Shown piece by piece: positions 5,980 to 13,608 of a stretch of DNA of 64,000 nt (position 1 is its first letter; each line of letters begins with the position of its first letter). A program made the position numbers and the translations under genes. This stretch comes from Litoribacter ruber. GTDB taxonomy: Bacteria; Bacteroidota; Bacteroidia; Cytophagales; Cyclobacteriaceae. Under the pieces are notes generated by a model. The model worked only from the letters and a program-made list of their open reading frames with translations. It ran no database searches and was not told the DNA's origin. The DNA is taken from NCBI RefSeq assembly GCF_018500185.1, contig NZ_JAHBGI010000001.1, positions 186,001-250,000 on the forward strand. Reading direction: 5' to 3'.

Positions 5980-8952
5980 TTAAGCAACCTTTTTGGTTTC
6001 CTCTGCAGCTTTTTCCTGGGCAATTTCTCTCTTCATCAAATCCACTACGATCGGAGATGCAATGTAGATGGAAGAATAGGTACCCACCAATACACCAATC
6101 AAGAGTGCAAAGGAGAAGCCTGCCAATACCTCACCACCAAACACCAACAATACCAATACCACGATAAGGGTAGTAGCAGAGGTGATCAGGGTTCTGGACA
6201 TGGTTTGGTTGATCGCGTCGTTGAACATGGTTACCAACTTGGAAGTACCTCTGTTGGAGATGTTTTCACGGATACGGTCAAATACAATCACGGTATCATT
6301 TATAGAGTAACCTACTACCGTCAGCATGGCAGCGATGAATACCTGATCGATCTCGAAAGTGGCTCCCAACGCACTAGCAATGGCAAATGCTGCAATCACA
6401 AAGGCTGTATCGTGTACCAAGGCAATGATAGATGCCAAGGAGAACTGCCACTTGCGGAACCTCAACAAGATATAAAGGAAGATGGCTACCAAAGCAAAGA
6501 ACATCGCCTCCATAGAAGAGTTCTTAATGTCATCCGCTACGGTAGCACCCACTTTGGATGAACCGATTAGTGCAAATGAATTTGCCTCCAATCTTCTGGC
6601 ATCATTTACTCGATTGAATCCTGTGATTTCGGTGATACCTGCCAAGACTCTTTCTTCCACTTCTCTGTTAGCCTCATCAGAATCTTCGTTGATCAGATAA
6701 GAGGTGGTGATTTTAAGGATATTGTTTCCTCCAAAAGTTTTGGCTTCCACTGAGCCGTCCATCTGAGCATCAAGACCTGTTTTGATGTCAGTAGTAGTCA
6801 CCGGCTCGCTAAACTCAACTGTGTAGGTACGCCCGCCGGTGAAGTCCACACCGAATTTAAGGCCGTTTACGGCTGCTACGGCAAGACCAACGACAATGAT
6901 ACCCGTAGAGATGATATAGGCCACCTTACGCTTGCTCATGAAGTCGATGTTCAAGTTGGAAAGGGCATTTCTGGAATATGGCGTAGAGAAAGAGATGGAG
7001 CTCTTGTCACCTTTCTTGCTCATCCAATATACAATCACTCTGGTGATGAATACAGCAGAGAAGAATGAAGATGCAATACCAATCATCAATACGATGGCAA
7101 AACCTTTTACAGGTCCCTGTCCAAGTGCATAAAGGATAGCACCGGTAAGGAAAGTAGTCACGTTTGAATCCAAGATTGCGCTGAAGGCTTTGTTGTAACC
7201 GCTGCTGATCGCCTGAAGGATACCTGCACCGTTTCTAAGCTCCTCTTTGATACGCTCAAAGATCAAGACGTTGGCATCAATCGACATACCGATGGTCAAT
7301 ACGATACCCGCGATACCAGGCAAGGTAAGCGCAGCTCCCAACTGGGCAAGGATACCCAAGATAAAGAAGATGTTGAATACCAAAGCCGCAATGGCGATAA
7401 ATCCACCTTTGGCAAAGTAGGCTACCATGAATAATACCACTAGCACCAAGCCAGCCACCATGGAGTAGATCCCCTGATTTTGGGCTTCTACACCCAATGT
7501 AGCACCGATCATGGCTTCTTCCACGATTCTGGTAGGAGCAGGTAGCGTACCTGATTTCAGGATGTTGGCCAAATCCTTGGCTTCTTCGATAGTGAAGTTA
7601 CCGGTGATTTCAGATTGTCCCGAAGGGATCTCACCCTGCACGGTAGGGGCAGTATATACATAGTCATCCAATACTACGGCGATTCTTCTACCGATGCTTT
7701 CTGAAGTCAATTTTCTCCACTTTCTGGCACCATCGGCATTCATCTGCATGCTTACAGCAGGTCTGGAGCTCTGGTCATAAGACTGGCGCGCATCGGTGAT
7801 CACATCACCTTCCAATGGAGCCTGCTCGGTTCCTCTTGGAGTTTTGATGGCGTGCAGTTCAAGCAATTCCTGTCCGTCAGCCTTCTGAGGCTTCACAGAC
7901 CATAGGAATCTTACGTCTCTTGGCAATACGGATCTTACATCCTCACGGGCCAAGATTCTGTTGATCGTTACGGTATCTTTCAAGTCATACACCAAGCCGT
8001 AGTTGGCCTGAAGTAAGGATAGCAATGGGGATACATCAGATGAGAAGTCGTCACCATCTGCTCCTTCGGCAAGCTGACGGGCAAGGTCGCCTTCCTCATC
8101 ATCTTCGTCGCCGTCCTGCTCAGGCTGCTCAGCCGGCTCTTGGCCTGCACCTCTCTGCGCCTGCGCTTCAGCTACTAGGATAGCATTGGCTCTCTCGATG
8201 GCATCGCCAAACTCGTTGATCTCAGCGACTTCCCAAAACTGCAGCTTGGCTACACCTTGAAGTAGGTTTCTTACCCGCTCAGGGTTGTCTACACCTGGAA
8301 GCTCAATCTGGATTCTTCCCGAACCCTGGATACGCTGGATGTTTGGCTGTGCAGTACCGAAACGGTCCACACGGGTTCTAAGAATGTTGAAGGAACGCTC
8401 GATGGCGTTTTCCACCTCATTGTCGATAAGTTTCAATACCTCGGCATCAGAAGTCTCCAAAGAGATACGGCCTCTGTTGGCTGCTGTCGCAAATACGGAG
8501 TTTAACTTTCTGTCGCCGGCTTTTTCTTTCCAGGCATCATAAAAGATGTCCACAAACTTCTCATTGCTGGTTTTGGCTCTTTCCTGGGCCGTTTCCACAG
8601 CCTGGTTGAACGTAGCGTCCTTGCTGTTTCCGGAAAGGCCTCTTACGATTTCCACTGGAGATACTTCAAGGGTCACGTGCATCCCGCCCTGAAGGTCAAG
8701 TCCAAGACCCAGTTCGGTTTCTTTTACCTCTTTGTAGGTAAACTCGGCTCCTAGGAACCTGTACACCGGCAGCCTCCATACGGAGTCAAGGTAAGACTGC
8801 TTTTTGCTGAAATCCACATTGCCCACATTGTCCGTGGCATATGCTTCGGCGTCTCTTTGGACGCGGTTAGAGATAAATGTAAATGACAGGTAGTACAGGC
8901 AAAGCGCTGTAATGATTACCGTCAAAAACACTATGACACCTTTGTTACGCAT
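5980..8952 (-). CDS. secDF: Protein translocase subunit SecDF (fused)
   Basis: A 990-residue fusion of SecD and SecF, the proton-driven RND-type accessory of the Sec translocase that pulls proteins across the inner membrane. The SecD part (about 1-640) has an N-terminal helix, the first-periplasmic-domain motif GLGLDLQGGMHVTLEV, and the IGMSIDANVLIFERIKEE helix. The SecF part (about 670-990) has KFGVDFTGGRTYTVEF and VVGYSINDTVIVFDRIREN. An acidic low-complexity insert (about residues 265-305) lies in the SecD periplasmic region. Fused SecDF is normal for Bacteroidota. The gene is followed by two terminators. Confidence 0.97.
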   Translation of the reverse strand: MRNKGVIVFLTVIITALCLYYLSFTFISNRVQRDAEAYATDNVGNVDFSKKQSYLDSVWRLPVYRFLGAEFTYKEVKETELGLGLDLQGGMHVTLEVSPVEIVRGLSGNSKDATFNQAVETAQERAKTSNEKFVDIFYDAWKEKAGDRKLNSVFATAANRGRISLETSDAEVLKLIDNEVENAIERSFNILRTRVDRFGTAQPNIQRIQGSGRIQIELPGVDNPERVRNLLQGVAKLQFWEVAEINEFGDAIERANAILVAEAQAQRGAGQEPAEQPEQDGDEDDEEGDLARQLAEGADGDDFSSDVSPLLSLLQANYGLVYDLKDTVTINRILAREDVRSVLPRDVRFLWSVKPQKADGQELLELHAIKTPRGTEQAPLEGDVITDARQSYDQSSRPAVSMQMNADGARKWRKLTSESIGRRIAVVLDDYVYTAPTVQGEIPSGQSEITGNFTIEEAKDLANILKSGTLPAPTRIVEEAMIGATLGVEAQNQGIYSMVAGLVLVVLFMVAYFAKGGFIAIAALVFNIFFILGILAQLGAALTLPGIAGIVLTIGMSIDANVLIFERIKEELRNGAGILQAISSGYNKAFSAILDSNVTTFLTGAILYALGQGPVKGFAIVLMIGIASSFFSAVFITRVIVYWMSKKGDKSSISFSTPYSRNALSNLNIDFMSKRKVAYIISTGIIVVGLAVAAVNGLKFGVDFTGGRTYTVEFSEPVTTTDIKTGLDAQMDGSVEAKTFGGNNILKITTSYLINEDSDEANREVEERVLAGITEITGFNRVNDARRLEANSFALIGSSKVGATVADDIKNSSMEAMFFALVAIFLYILLRFRKWQFSLASIIALVHDTAFVIAAFAIASALGATFEIDQVFIAAMLTVVGYSINDTVIVFDRIRENISNRGTSKLVTMFNDAINQTMSRTLITSATTLIVVLVLLVFGGEVLAGFSFALLIGVLVGTYSSIYIASPIVVDLMKREIAQEKAAEETKKVA

Positions 8953-9061
8953 AGTAATAATTGATATAAAGTAAATTGATTGATTTTCTTAAATTGGGAG
9001 TGAGGGCATAGCAATGCCATCTGCCTGAGTGCTCAGGCGGCTGAGGGTAGCAAAAAATGAA

Positions 9062-9424
9062 TTAGGGGGCGTTGGGAGAGATAATCCTGGTCAACAGGAT
9101 CTCCAAAAAATGGCTGGGATAGCGGGATACCTGCTCCTTTACGGTGAAGGTTTCCTTTTCAAACCCGATGATCTCATAGATGAAGTACAGGGCAGTCTGG
9201 GCGATGGTGGTAGCAAAGGGTACCACGGCATCCACGGCCACATCAATGAATGTTTCATTTTCATCAGTGTCCTTGTCGCTGCCGGCAGCCTGCTCCATCT
9301 TGGATTTGGCCGAATCAAACATAATAAACCTCTCTGACCCGGAGATCAGGATGCAGAAAAACACTACCATCAATATGGTAACCCTTTCCTTCAATAGGCT
9401 TCTATTTTTTCTGTTTCGATTCAT
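9062..9424 (-). CDS. Small membrane-anchored protein upstream of secDF
   Basis: A 120-residue protein (ATG at 9424, in the third codon of a longer frame) with a basic N-terminus (MNRNRKNRSLLKE), one hydrophobic helix (VTILMVVFFCILISG), an acidic stretch (GSDKDTDENE) and a second weakly hydrophobic segment. It is encoded 109 bases upstream of secDF on the same strand and probably shares its transcript. I recognise no domain. The position suggests an envelope role but that is inference only. Confidence 0.6.
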   Translation of the reverse strand: MNRNRKNRSLLKERVTILMVVFFCILISGSERFIMFDSAKSKMEQAAGSDKDTDENETFIDVAVDAVVPFATTIAQTALYFIYEIIGFEKETFTVKEQVSRYPSHFLEILLTRIISPNAP

Positions 9425-9622
9425 TAACGGCAAATATAAAGATATTTCAATACATCTCCACTTTTTTAAAAAGAATTTAGGAGCAGAATGGTTCCGATTG
9501 ATAAATATTTATTTGTCAATGAGTTAGGGAGTGGTTTATGGCTTATGGTTTAAGGTTTATGGGGAAAGTTGTTTTCCGCTGTCAACCTTTGAGTGTTTAA
9601 TTGCTGCCATCGCTAGGCTGCT

Positions 9623-9692
9623 TAGTACATAGTACATCGTTCTTAGTACACATTTGGTACAAAGTACAATGTACCAGGTACCAAGTACATCG
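9623..9692. repeat. GTAC-rich palindromic run
   Basis: Within the 490-base gap between the small membrane gene and udk, the sequence consists of repeated GTAC palindromes (AGTACATAGTACATC, AAGTACAATGTACCAGGTAC, AAGTACATC). The same style of repeat occurs at about 951-970, 44008-44036 and 55940-55972. The rest of the gap holds no convincing gene. Confidence 0.75.
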
Positions 9693-9914
9693 CAGGTCAG
9701 ACTGCTTTCCCCAATCTCTGGCCTTTCCGGGTGTTTTTGCGTTCGTGCTACGCACTCATTTTTTTATTCGTGGTGTTTATTGGGGCAAGGTGCCTAGTGG
9801 GATCTCAGGAAGTCCCTTGCGTCCCCTCGCGCGCTAAACCTCTAAACCTCCCGCCGCGCGATAGCGCCGGGAAATAACCCTCTAAACTGATGATTTAATA
9901 AGCCTTAGTTCCCT

Positions 9915-10538
9915 CTATATTATCTCAGCTTTTAGTTTTAGATAGGACTTTACCAAGTCAAGAGCGCGGTCGAAGCTGTCGTTGTTGGGGACGATGATGT
10001 CGGCTTCGTGTTTGAAGGGCTCAATGTATTTTTCATAGGTGGGCATCACGTGTTTTTCATACCTATATAATACATCGTCCAGGTCATAGCCTCTTTCCAC
10101 TTTGTCGCGCACAATTCGGCGCTTGAGTTTGATGTAATCCTTGGCGTCAATGAAGACCTTCAGATCCAGCAAATCAGCAAGTTCTGGATAATATAATACG
10201 AAGATCCCCTCGACCACCACTACGGGCGCCGGCTTGAATTCCAGCATTTTGGGGATTTTGTTGGGGTTGTTGAAGGTGTATTCCTGACGGTAAACGGTTT
10301 CTCCGTTATGGATTTTGCGGATGTCTTCGGCGTACTGTTCGAAATCTATGGAGTGGGGGGTGTCAAAGTTGTGGATACCGCGGTCATCCAGGGGTTGCTG
10401 GTGACGGGGCTTGTAATAGTTGTCCTGGGAAATTAAGCAGACTTGATGGGGTTCGAAAGAGTTGAGCAACCTTTCCAGAAAAAGGGTTTTGCCTGAGGCG
10501 CTACCTCCGGTGATCCCCACGATGTATGGTTTATTCAT
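9915..10538 (-). CDS. udk: Uridine kinase
   Basis: A 207-residue cytosolic P-loop kinase that phosphorylates uridine and cytidine in pyrimidine salvage. The Walker A motif GGSASGKT is at the N-terminus; ISQDNYYKP, NFDTPHSIDFE and VVEGIFVLYY are typical uridine kinase segments, and RRIVRDKVERGYD is the lid region. The ATG at 10538 is preferred over a TTG three codons upstream. It is followed by rdgB in the genomic order but is itself 40 bases downstream of rdgB in the direction of transcription, so the two probably form a small nucleotide-metabolism operon. Confidence 0.95.
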   Translation of the reverse strand: MNKPYIVGITGGSASGKTLFLERLLNSFEPHQVCLISQDNYYKPRHQQPLDDRGIHNFDTPHSIDFEQYAEDIRKIHNGETVYRQEYTFNNPNKIPKMLEFKPAPVVVVEGIFVLYYPELADLLDLKVFIDAKDYIKLKRRIVRDKVERGYDLDDVLYRYEKHVMPTYEKYIEPFKHEADIIVPNNDSFDRALDLVKSYLKLKAEII

Positions 10539-10578
10539 GGGGGACAAAATTATAAAAAAACTTTCAATCTCCCTGCTC

Positions 10579-11157
10579 TCAGAAATAAGAATGCAGAAAA
10601 TCGGCCAGTTTTTCCACTGCCTGCCCGCGGTGACTGATCTGGTTTTTGTCTTCCAGGCTCATTTCAGCAAAGGTCACCTCAAAATCCGCCGGCTTGAATA
10701 CAGGATCATAACCAAACCCCTTTTCACCCGATCTGCCTTCCGTGATTTCCCCCTGGGCGATGCCTTCAAACTTGTGTTCCTCTCCCTCCAGAATCAGTGC
10801 GATGACGGTTCGAAACCTGGCGGAGCGGTTGGCATGGCCTTTCAGTTTTTCCAGCAAAAGATCAATATTGCGTTCATCACTTCTCGGTTCGCCGGCAAAT
10901 CTGCCCGAATACACCCCGGGGGCATTGCCCAGGGCTTCCACTTCCAGTCCTGTGTCATCCGCAAAGCAGCTCACCCCGTAATTGTCATAAACATACCTAG
11001 CTTTCTCAAATGCATTATATTCCAGGGTATCGCCCGTTTCGGGCAGCTCTACTTCGCATCCTATGTCTTTAAGGGACAGGAGGGTATAGTTTTCACCCAA
11101 GGCGGCTTTTACTTCTTCTATCTTTTTGGGGTTGTTGGTGGCAAAGCAGATCTTCAT
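10579..11157 (-). CDS. rdgB: RdgB/HAM1 non-canonical purine NTP pyrophosphatase
   Basis: A 192-residue house-cleaning enzyme that hydrolyses dITP, ITP and XTP to the monophosphates and keeps deaminated purines out of DNA and RNA. The start (KICFATNNPKKIEEV), the FADDTGLEVEALGNAPGVYSGRFAG block, the GFGYDPVF motif and the C-terminal SHRGQAVEKL are all diagnostic. The length is normal. It lies upstream of udk on the same strand, with a 304-base divergent gap to the LuxR-type regulator. Confidence 0.96.
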   Translation of the reverse strand: MKICFATNNPKKIEEVKAALGENYTLLSLKDIGCEVELPETGDTLEYNAFEKARYVYDNYGVSCFADDTGLEVEALGNAPGVYSGRFAGEPRSDERNIDLLLEKLKGHANRSARFRTVIALILEGEEHKFEGIAQGEITEGRSGEKGFGYDPVFKPADFEVTFAEMSLEDKNQISHRGQAVEKLADFLHSYF

Positions 11158-11461
11158 TTCTCTTGTTTTTTTTATTTGTTATATGGGTTGATTTATGAAT
11201 GAATGAACGGTGGTGAGGGTGTTTTGTCGGAAGTAATTTTGTTTAAATGGCTTAAAGTCAAGTTTTCATAAAAGGTTAATATAAATTTAACATGACAAAT
11301 ATGCATAAATACTTGATTTAGATACCTTAAAAATGTACTTTTAACACAGAAAATTGCATTTCAAATACTCTATTTGGTTGACTGCTTCAAATGAGAATTA
11401 TATTTCCACGAAGTGCAAATATCAGAAATAAATTTTTAAAATAAGATTTTTAGTTGTGCGT
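11158..11461. other. Divergent intergenic region rdgB / curli-type regulator
   Basis: This AT-rich 304-base gap must hold promoters in both directions. I could not place a full TTTG-N19/21-TAnnTTTG pair on either strand with confidence, and I see no gene or structured RNA. Confidence 0.5.
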
Positions 11462-12505
11462 ATGAATTCCCAGATTCCCCGAGTGCTACTGATTTCTTCA
11501 TGCGGAACCACCAAAACTAAAGTAGAGAAACTTTTAAGCAAAAATGGGTTCCTGATTGAAAGAGTTAGTCAGATTGAAGAAATAGACGGTTTTTTTAGAG
11601 AAAATTGCGTTGATGCTATACTTTGCGACCAGATGATCAACGGTAGGGCCGGAATGGACCTTTTCCAGCAATTCCAGTTGGTTTTTCAGTCTACACCGTT
11701 CTTTTTAATCATGAATGAGTTTGATGCCGACGAGGTGATGATTGCCTTGGAGGTCGGAGTGACCAATTTGATTTTCCCTCCATTTTCAAAAACCTCCCTA
11801 ATTGGCAAGATTGAAAATGAGCTGATCAAGCGAAAAAATGCCAACCTCTTTAAGGTTAATGAGTTTGCGGAGCTTTTTGAGGAGTCGCTGGCTTTGAAGA
11901 TATTGATGCGGGACGATAAGATTTTTAAATGTAATGCAGCCTTGACTGAAATGAACCCTGAATTTTTTGGCGCCGCTGAGGGGAAAAGTTTTGAGGAGGT
12001 TTTTGATGTAGAGCTCCACAAAAGCAATCGGTTAAATATAAAAAGACTTCAATCGGGGGTTTCCAATATTGTAAAGCTCAACCGAGTGAAATGCAAATAT
12101 TCCGATTGTCTCTTTGATATGTTGCTTTTTAAAGGCAGTCAGGGTGAGCAGGGCGAATATTTGATAGAACTTACATTACTGGAGAAGGGGAATTCGAATG
12201 ATAATTCCGAAGAAATTAAGCTTCCTGCTGGGGTGCCTGTGAATTATGAGGCGATAGGGGAAAAAGTCCATTTGACGGATAGGGAGTTACAGGTGCTGGA
12301 GCTTTCCGCTGCCGGATTGCCTATCAAGGTAATAGCCGAGGAATTGAGTGTGTCCAACCGTACAGTTGAAAAGCACCGGGCCAATATTATGGAGAAGCTT
12401 GGGGCTGGAAATATTATAGAGGCGATCATCGCCTGGTATGTCCAGATCGGGGTAATAAAAGGGCCCAATTCTGAAAGCCATTTGAAAAGCGGTGTCTTAA
12501 ATTAA
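11462..12505 (+). CDS. LuxR-family regulator with degenerate receiver domain (CsgD-like candidate)
   Basis: A 347-residue regulator. Residues about 5-125 look like a response-regulator receiver, with Asp56 in AILCDQMI at the acceptor position, but the acidic pair expected near residue 11 is replaced by LLISSCG, so phosphorylation is doubtful. A middle region (about 130-250) resembles a PAS-like sensor. The C-terminal LuxR helix-turn-helix (about 272-330) has LTDRELQVLELSAAG and SNRTVEKHRANIMEKLG. The ATG at 11462 is preferred over a GTG two codons upstream. It stands directly before the curli genes on the same strand, so it is a positional analogue of CsgD; true regulation of the operon is inferred. 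Confidence 0.8.
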   Translation: MNSQIPRVLLISSCGTTKTKVEKLLSKNGFLIERVSQIEEIDGFFRENCVDAILCDQMINGRAGMDLFQQFQLVFQSTPFFLIMNEFDADEVMIALEVGVTNLIFPPFSKTSLIGKIENELIKRKNANLFKVNEFAELFEESLALKILMRDDKIFKCNAALTEMNPEFFGAAEGKSFEEVFDVELHKSNRLNIKRLQSGVSNIVKLNRVKCKYSDCLFDMLLFKGSQGEQGEYLIELTLLEKGNSNDNSEEIKLPAGVPVNYEAIGEKVHLTDRELQVLELSAAGLPIKVIAEELSVSNRTVEKHRANIMEKLGAGNIIEAIIAWYVQIGVIKGPNSESHLKSGVLN

Positions 12506-12531
12506 ACCTGTCCATATCCATTAAAACATAT

Positions 12532-12560
12532 AGCTCCTGCCTACAAGCGGGAGCTTTTTT
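12532..12560 (+). terminator. Terminator after the LuxR-type regulator
   Basis: AGCTCCTGC and GCGGGAGCT form a 9-bp stem with one wobble pair and a 6-base loop, followed by six Ts. It separates the regulator transcript from the curli operon. Confidence 0.85.
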
Positions 12561-12709
12561 AATTGGCGAGTAAAATTTCTCGCAGCGATCGCAGCGATTT
12601 TCGCAGCGCCGCAGCGAGAAATCATTGTGGGACTCGGCAGAGGCGGGATCGAAAACCGATGCCTTGCCGCCGTGTTTTGGATCGAAGTGAGCTCTTGACG
12701 CAAAAAAAT

Positions 12710-12826
12710 GGGACACAGACCTGCCTGCGCAGGCAGGGTTCCGCTGAGTTTTATGGAGTTTCTCAGAGCTTGCCTTTGCTGCAAGCAGGCCTGTCTGCCG
12801 ACAAAGGCAGGTTTCCTTCATCGCGG
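12710..12826 (-). repeat. Dispersed repeat copy 2 (inverted relative to 799-918)
   Basis: The reverse complement of this block matches 799-918 almost end to end, including the CCTGCCTGCGCAGGCAGG palindrome. It lies in the 670-base gap between the regulator and the curli promoter. Just upstream (about 12580-12620) is a run of CGCAGCG/GCAGCG units. No gene is apparent in the gap. Confidence 0.8.
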
Positions 12827-12942
12827 AGATATAGGGAGTGCTTGGAAAAAGGGTCAATTAGATTAGAACTTGACTATGCTACAAGATTTATTTTTGGATT
12901 GACTACTAGGCTGAATTCTGGAATTGACTGAGTGATTATACG

Positions 12943-12969
12943 TAGACGATTTTTTAGCCTTTAGACGAT
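12943..12969 (+). promoter_or_regulatory. Direct repeat TAGACGATT upstream of the curli promoter
   Basis: TAGACGATT occurs at 12943 and again at 12962, each followed by a T-rich tail, with a 19-base centre-to-centre distance of about two helical turns. It lies about 115 bases before the -33 element of the curli promoter. It is a candidate regulator binding site; nothing beyond position and repetition supports that. Confidence 0.35.
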
Positions 12970-13083
12970 TCTTTTGCATACGCGGTTTAAGTATTGTTAA
13001 ATGTATTTCCAAACCATAAAAAAGTAATTGGTAAGTAAAAACCCTTATGTAATGTTGAAAATTTTTTAGGGTAAAATTACGTA

Positions 13084-13114
13084 TTGTAGGCCTTTTGGGC
13101 ATTCGATACCTTTG
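13084..13114 (+). promoter_or_regulatory. Bacteroidota-type promoter of the curli operon
   Basis: TTG at 13084-13086 and TACCTTTG at 13107-13114 are 20 bases apart, a very good match to the primary promoter consensus. Transcription would begin near 13121, giving a leader of about 57 bases to the first gene. Confidence 0.7.
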
Positions 13115-13177
13115 TAAAAGAAGCTTACGAAAAGCATTTTAAAATCTTTGAAAAGCAAATTTTTAAATACAAAGGTC

Positions 13178-13549
13178 ATGAATTATTTCTTCATTCTTCC
13201 GCTCCTCATTTTAGGCTGCTCAGTGAGTTTTTCCAGTCAGGCGCAACAATCCAACGATAAGAAAAGCAAAGGCAGCACTGCTGTCAAATCCGAAGCTTCC
13301 CCCGGCGACACACTTACCATCAAATCTTATGGTCCAAACAACCAGGTGAAGATCGATACCCTCTTGGTGAGCGGAACCGACACCCTGAAAGTGATCAACG
13401 GGCGCACGGTGGGCGAGATCAACCAGAAGGGAGAAAGCAACAAGGTGGAGATCAACCATAAAAGACACCCCAACAATACTTCCGGCCAAAAGGTGACCAT
13501 CACCCAAACCGGCAGCAACAACAGTGTCAAAATCAACTCAGGCAATTAA
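13178..13549 (+). CDS. Small secreted protein with curlin-like repeats, first gene of curli operon
   Basis: A 123-residue protein with a signal peptide (MNYFFILPLLILGCSVSF...AQA) and a Lys/Ser-rich linker. From about residue 50 it contains four or five imperfect curlin-type strand units (NQVKIDTLLVSG, NKVEINHKR, QKVTITQTGSNNSVKINSG). The ATG at 13178 is chosen because it starts the signal sequence; an upstream TTG would add ten polar residues. The cysteine in LILGCS could be a lipobox, but no good +1/+2 context follows. It probably adopts a short amyloid-like beta-solenoid and might be a nucleator or capping subunit; the role is inferred. Confidence 0.75.
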   Translation: MNYFFILPLLILGCSVSFSSQAQQSNDKKSKGSTAVKSEASPGDTLTIKSYGPNNQVKIDTLLVSGTDTLKVINGRTVGEINQKGESNKVEINHKRHPNNTSGQKVTITQTGSNNSVKINSGN

Positions 13550-13608
13550 TTTATGTATAATCAATAAAAATCAATTTACTCAATTTTAACTTTTAACTTT
13601 TATTTATT

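Noticed and set aside
9601-9837. 78-codon plus-strand frame in the gap before udk
   Set aside because: It is translated from the GTAC palindrome run and has no start context or protein-like composition.
12426-12931. Overlapping frames of 87-143 codons between the regulator and the curli genes
   Set aside because: They run through the CGCAGCG run, the dispersed repeat copy and a terminator on both strands; codon use is not gene-like.
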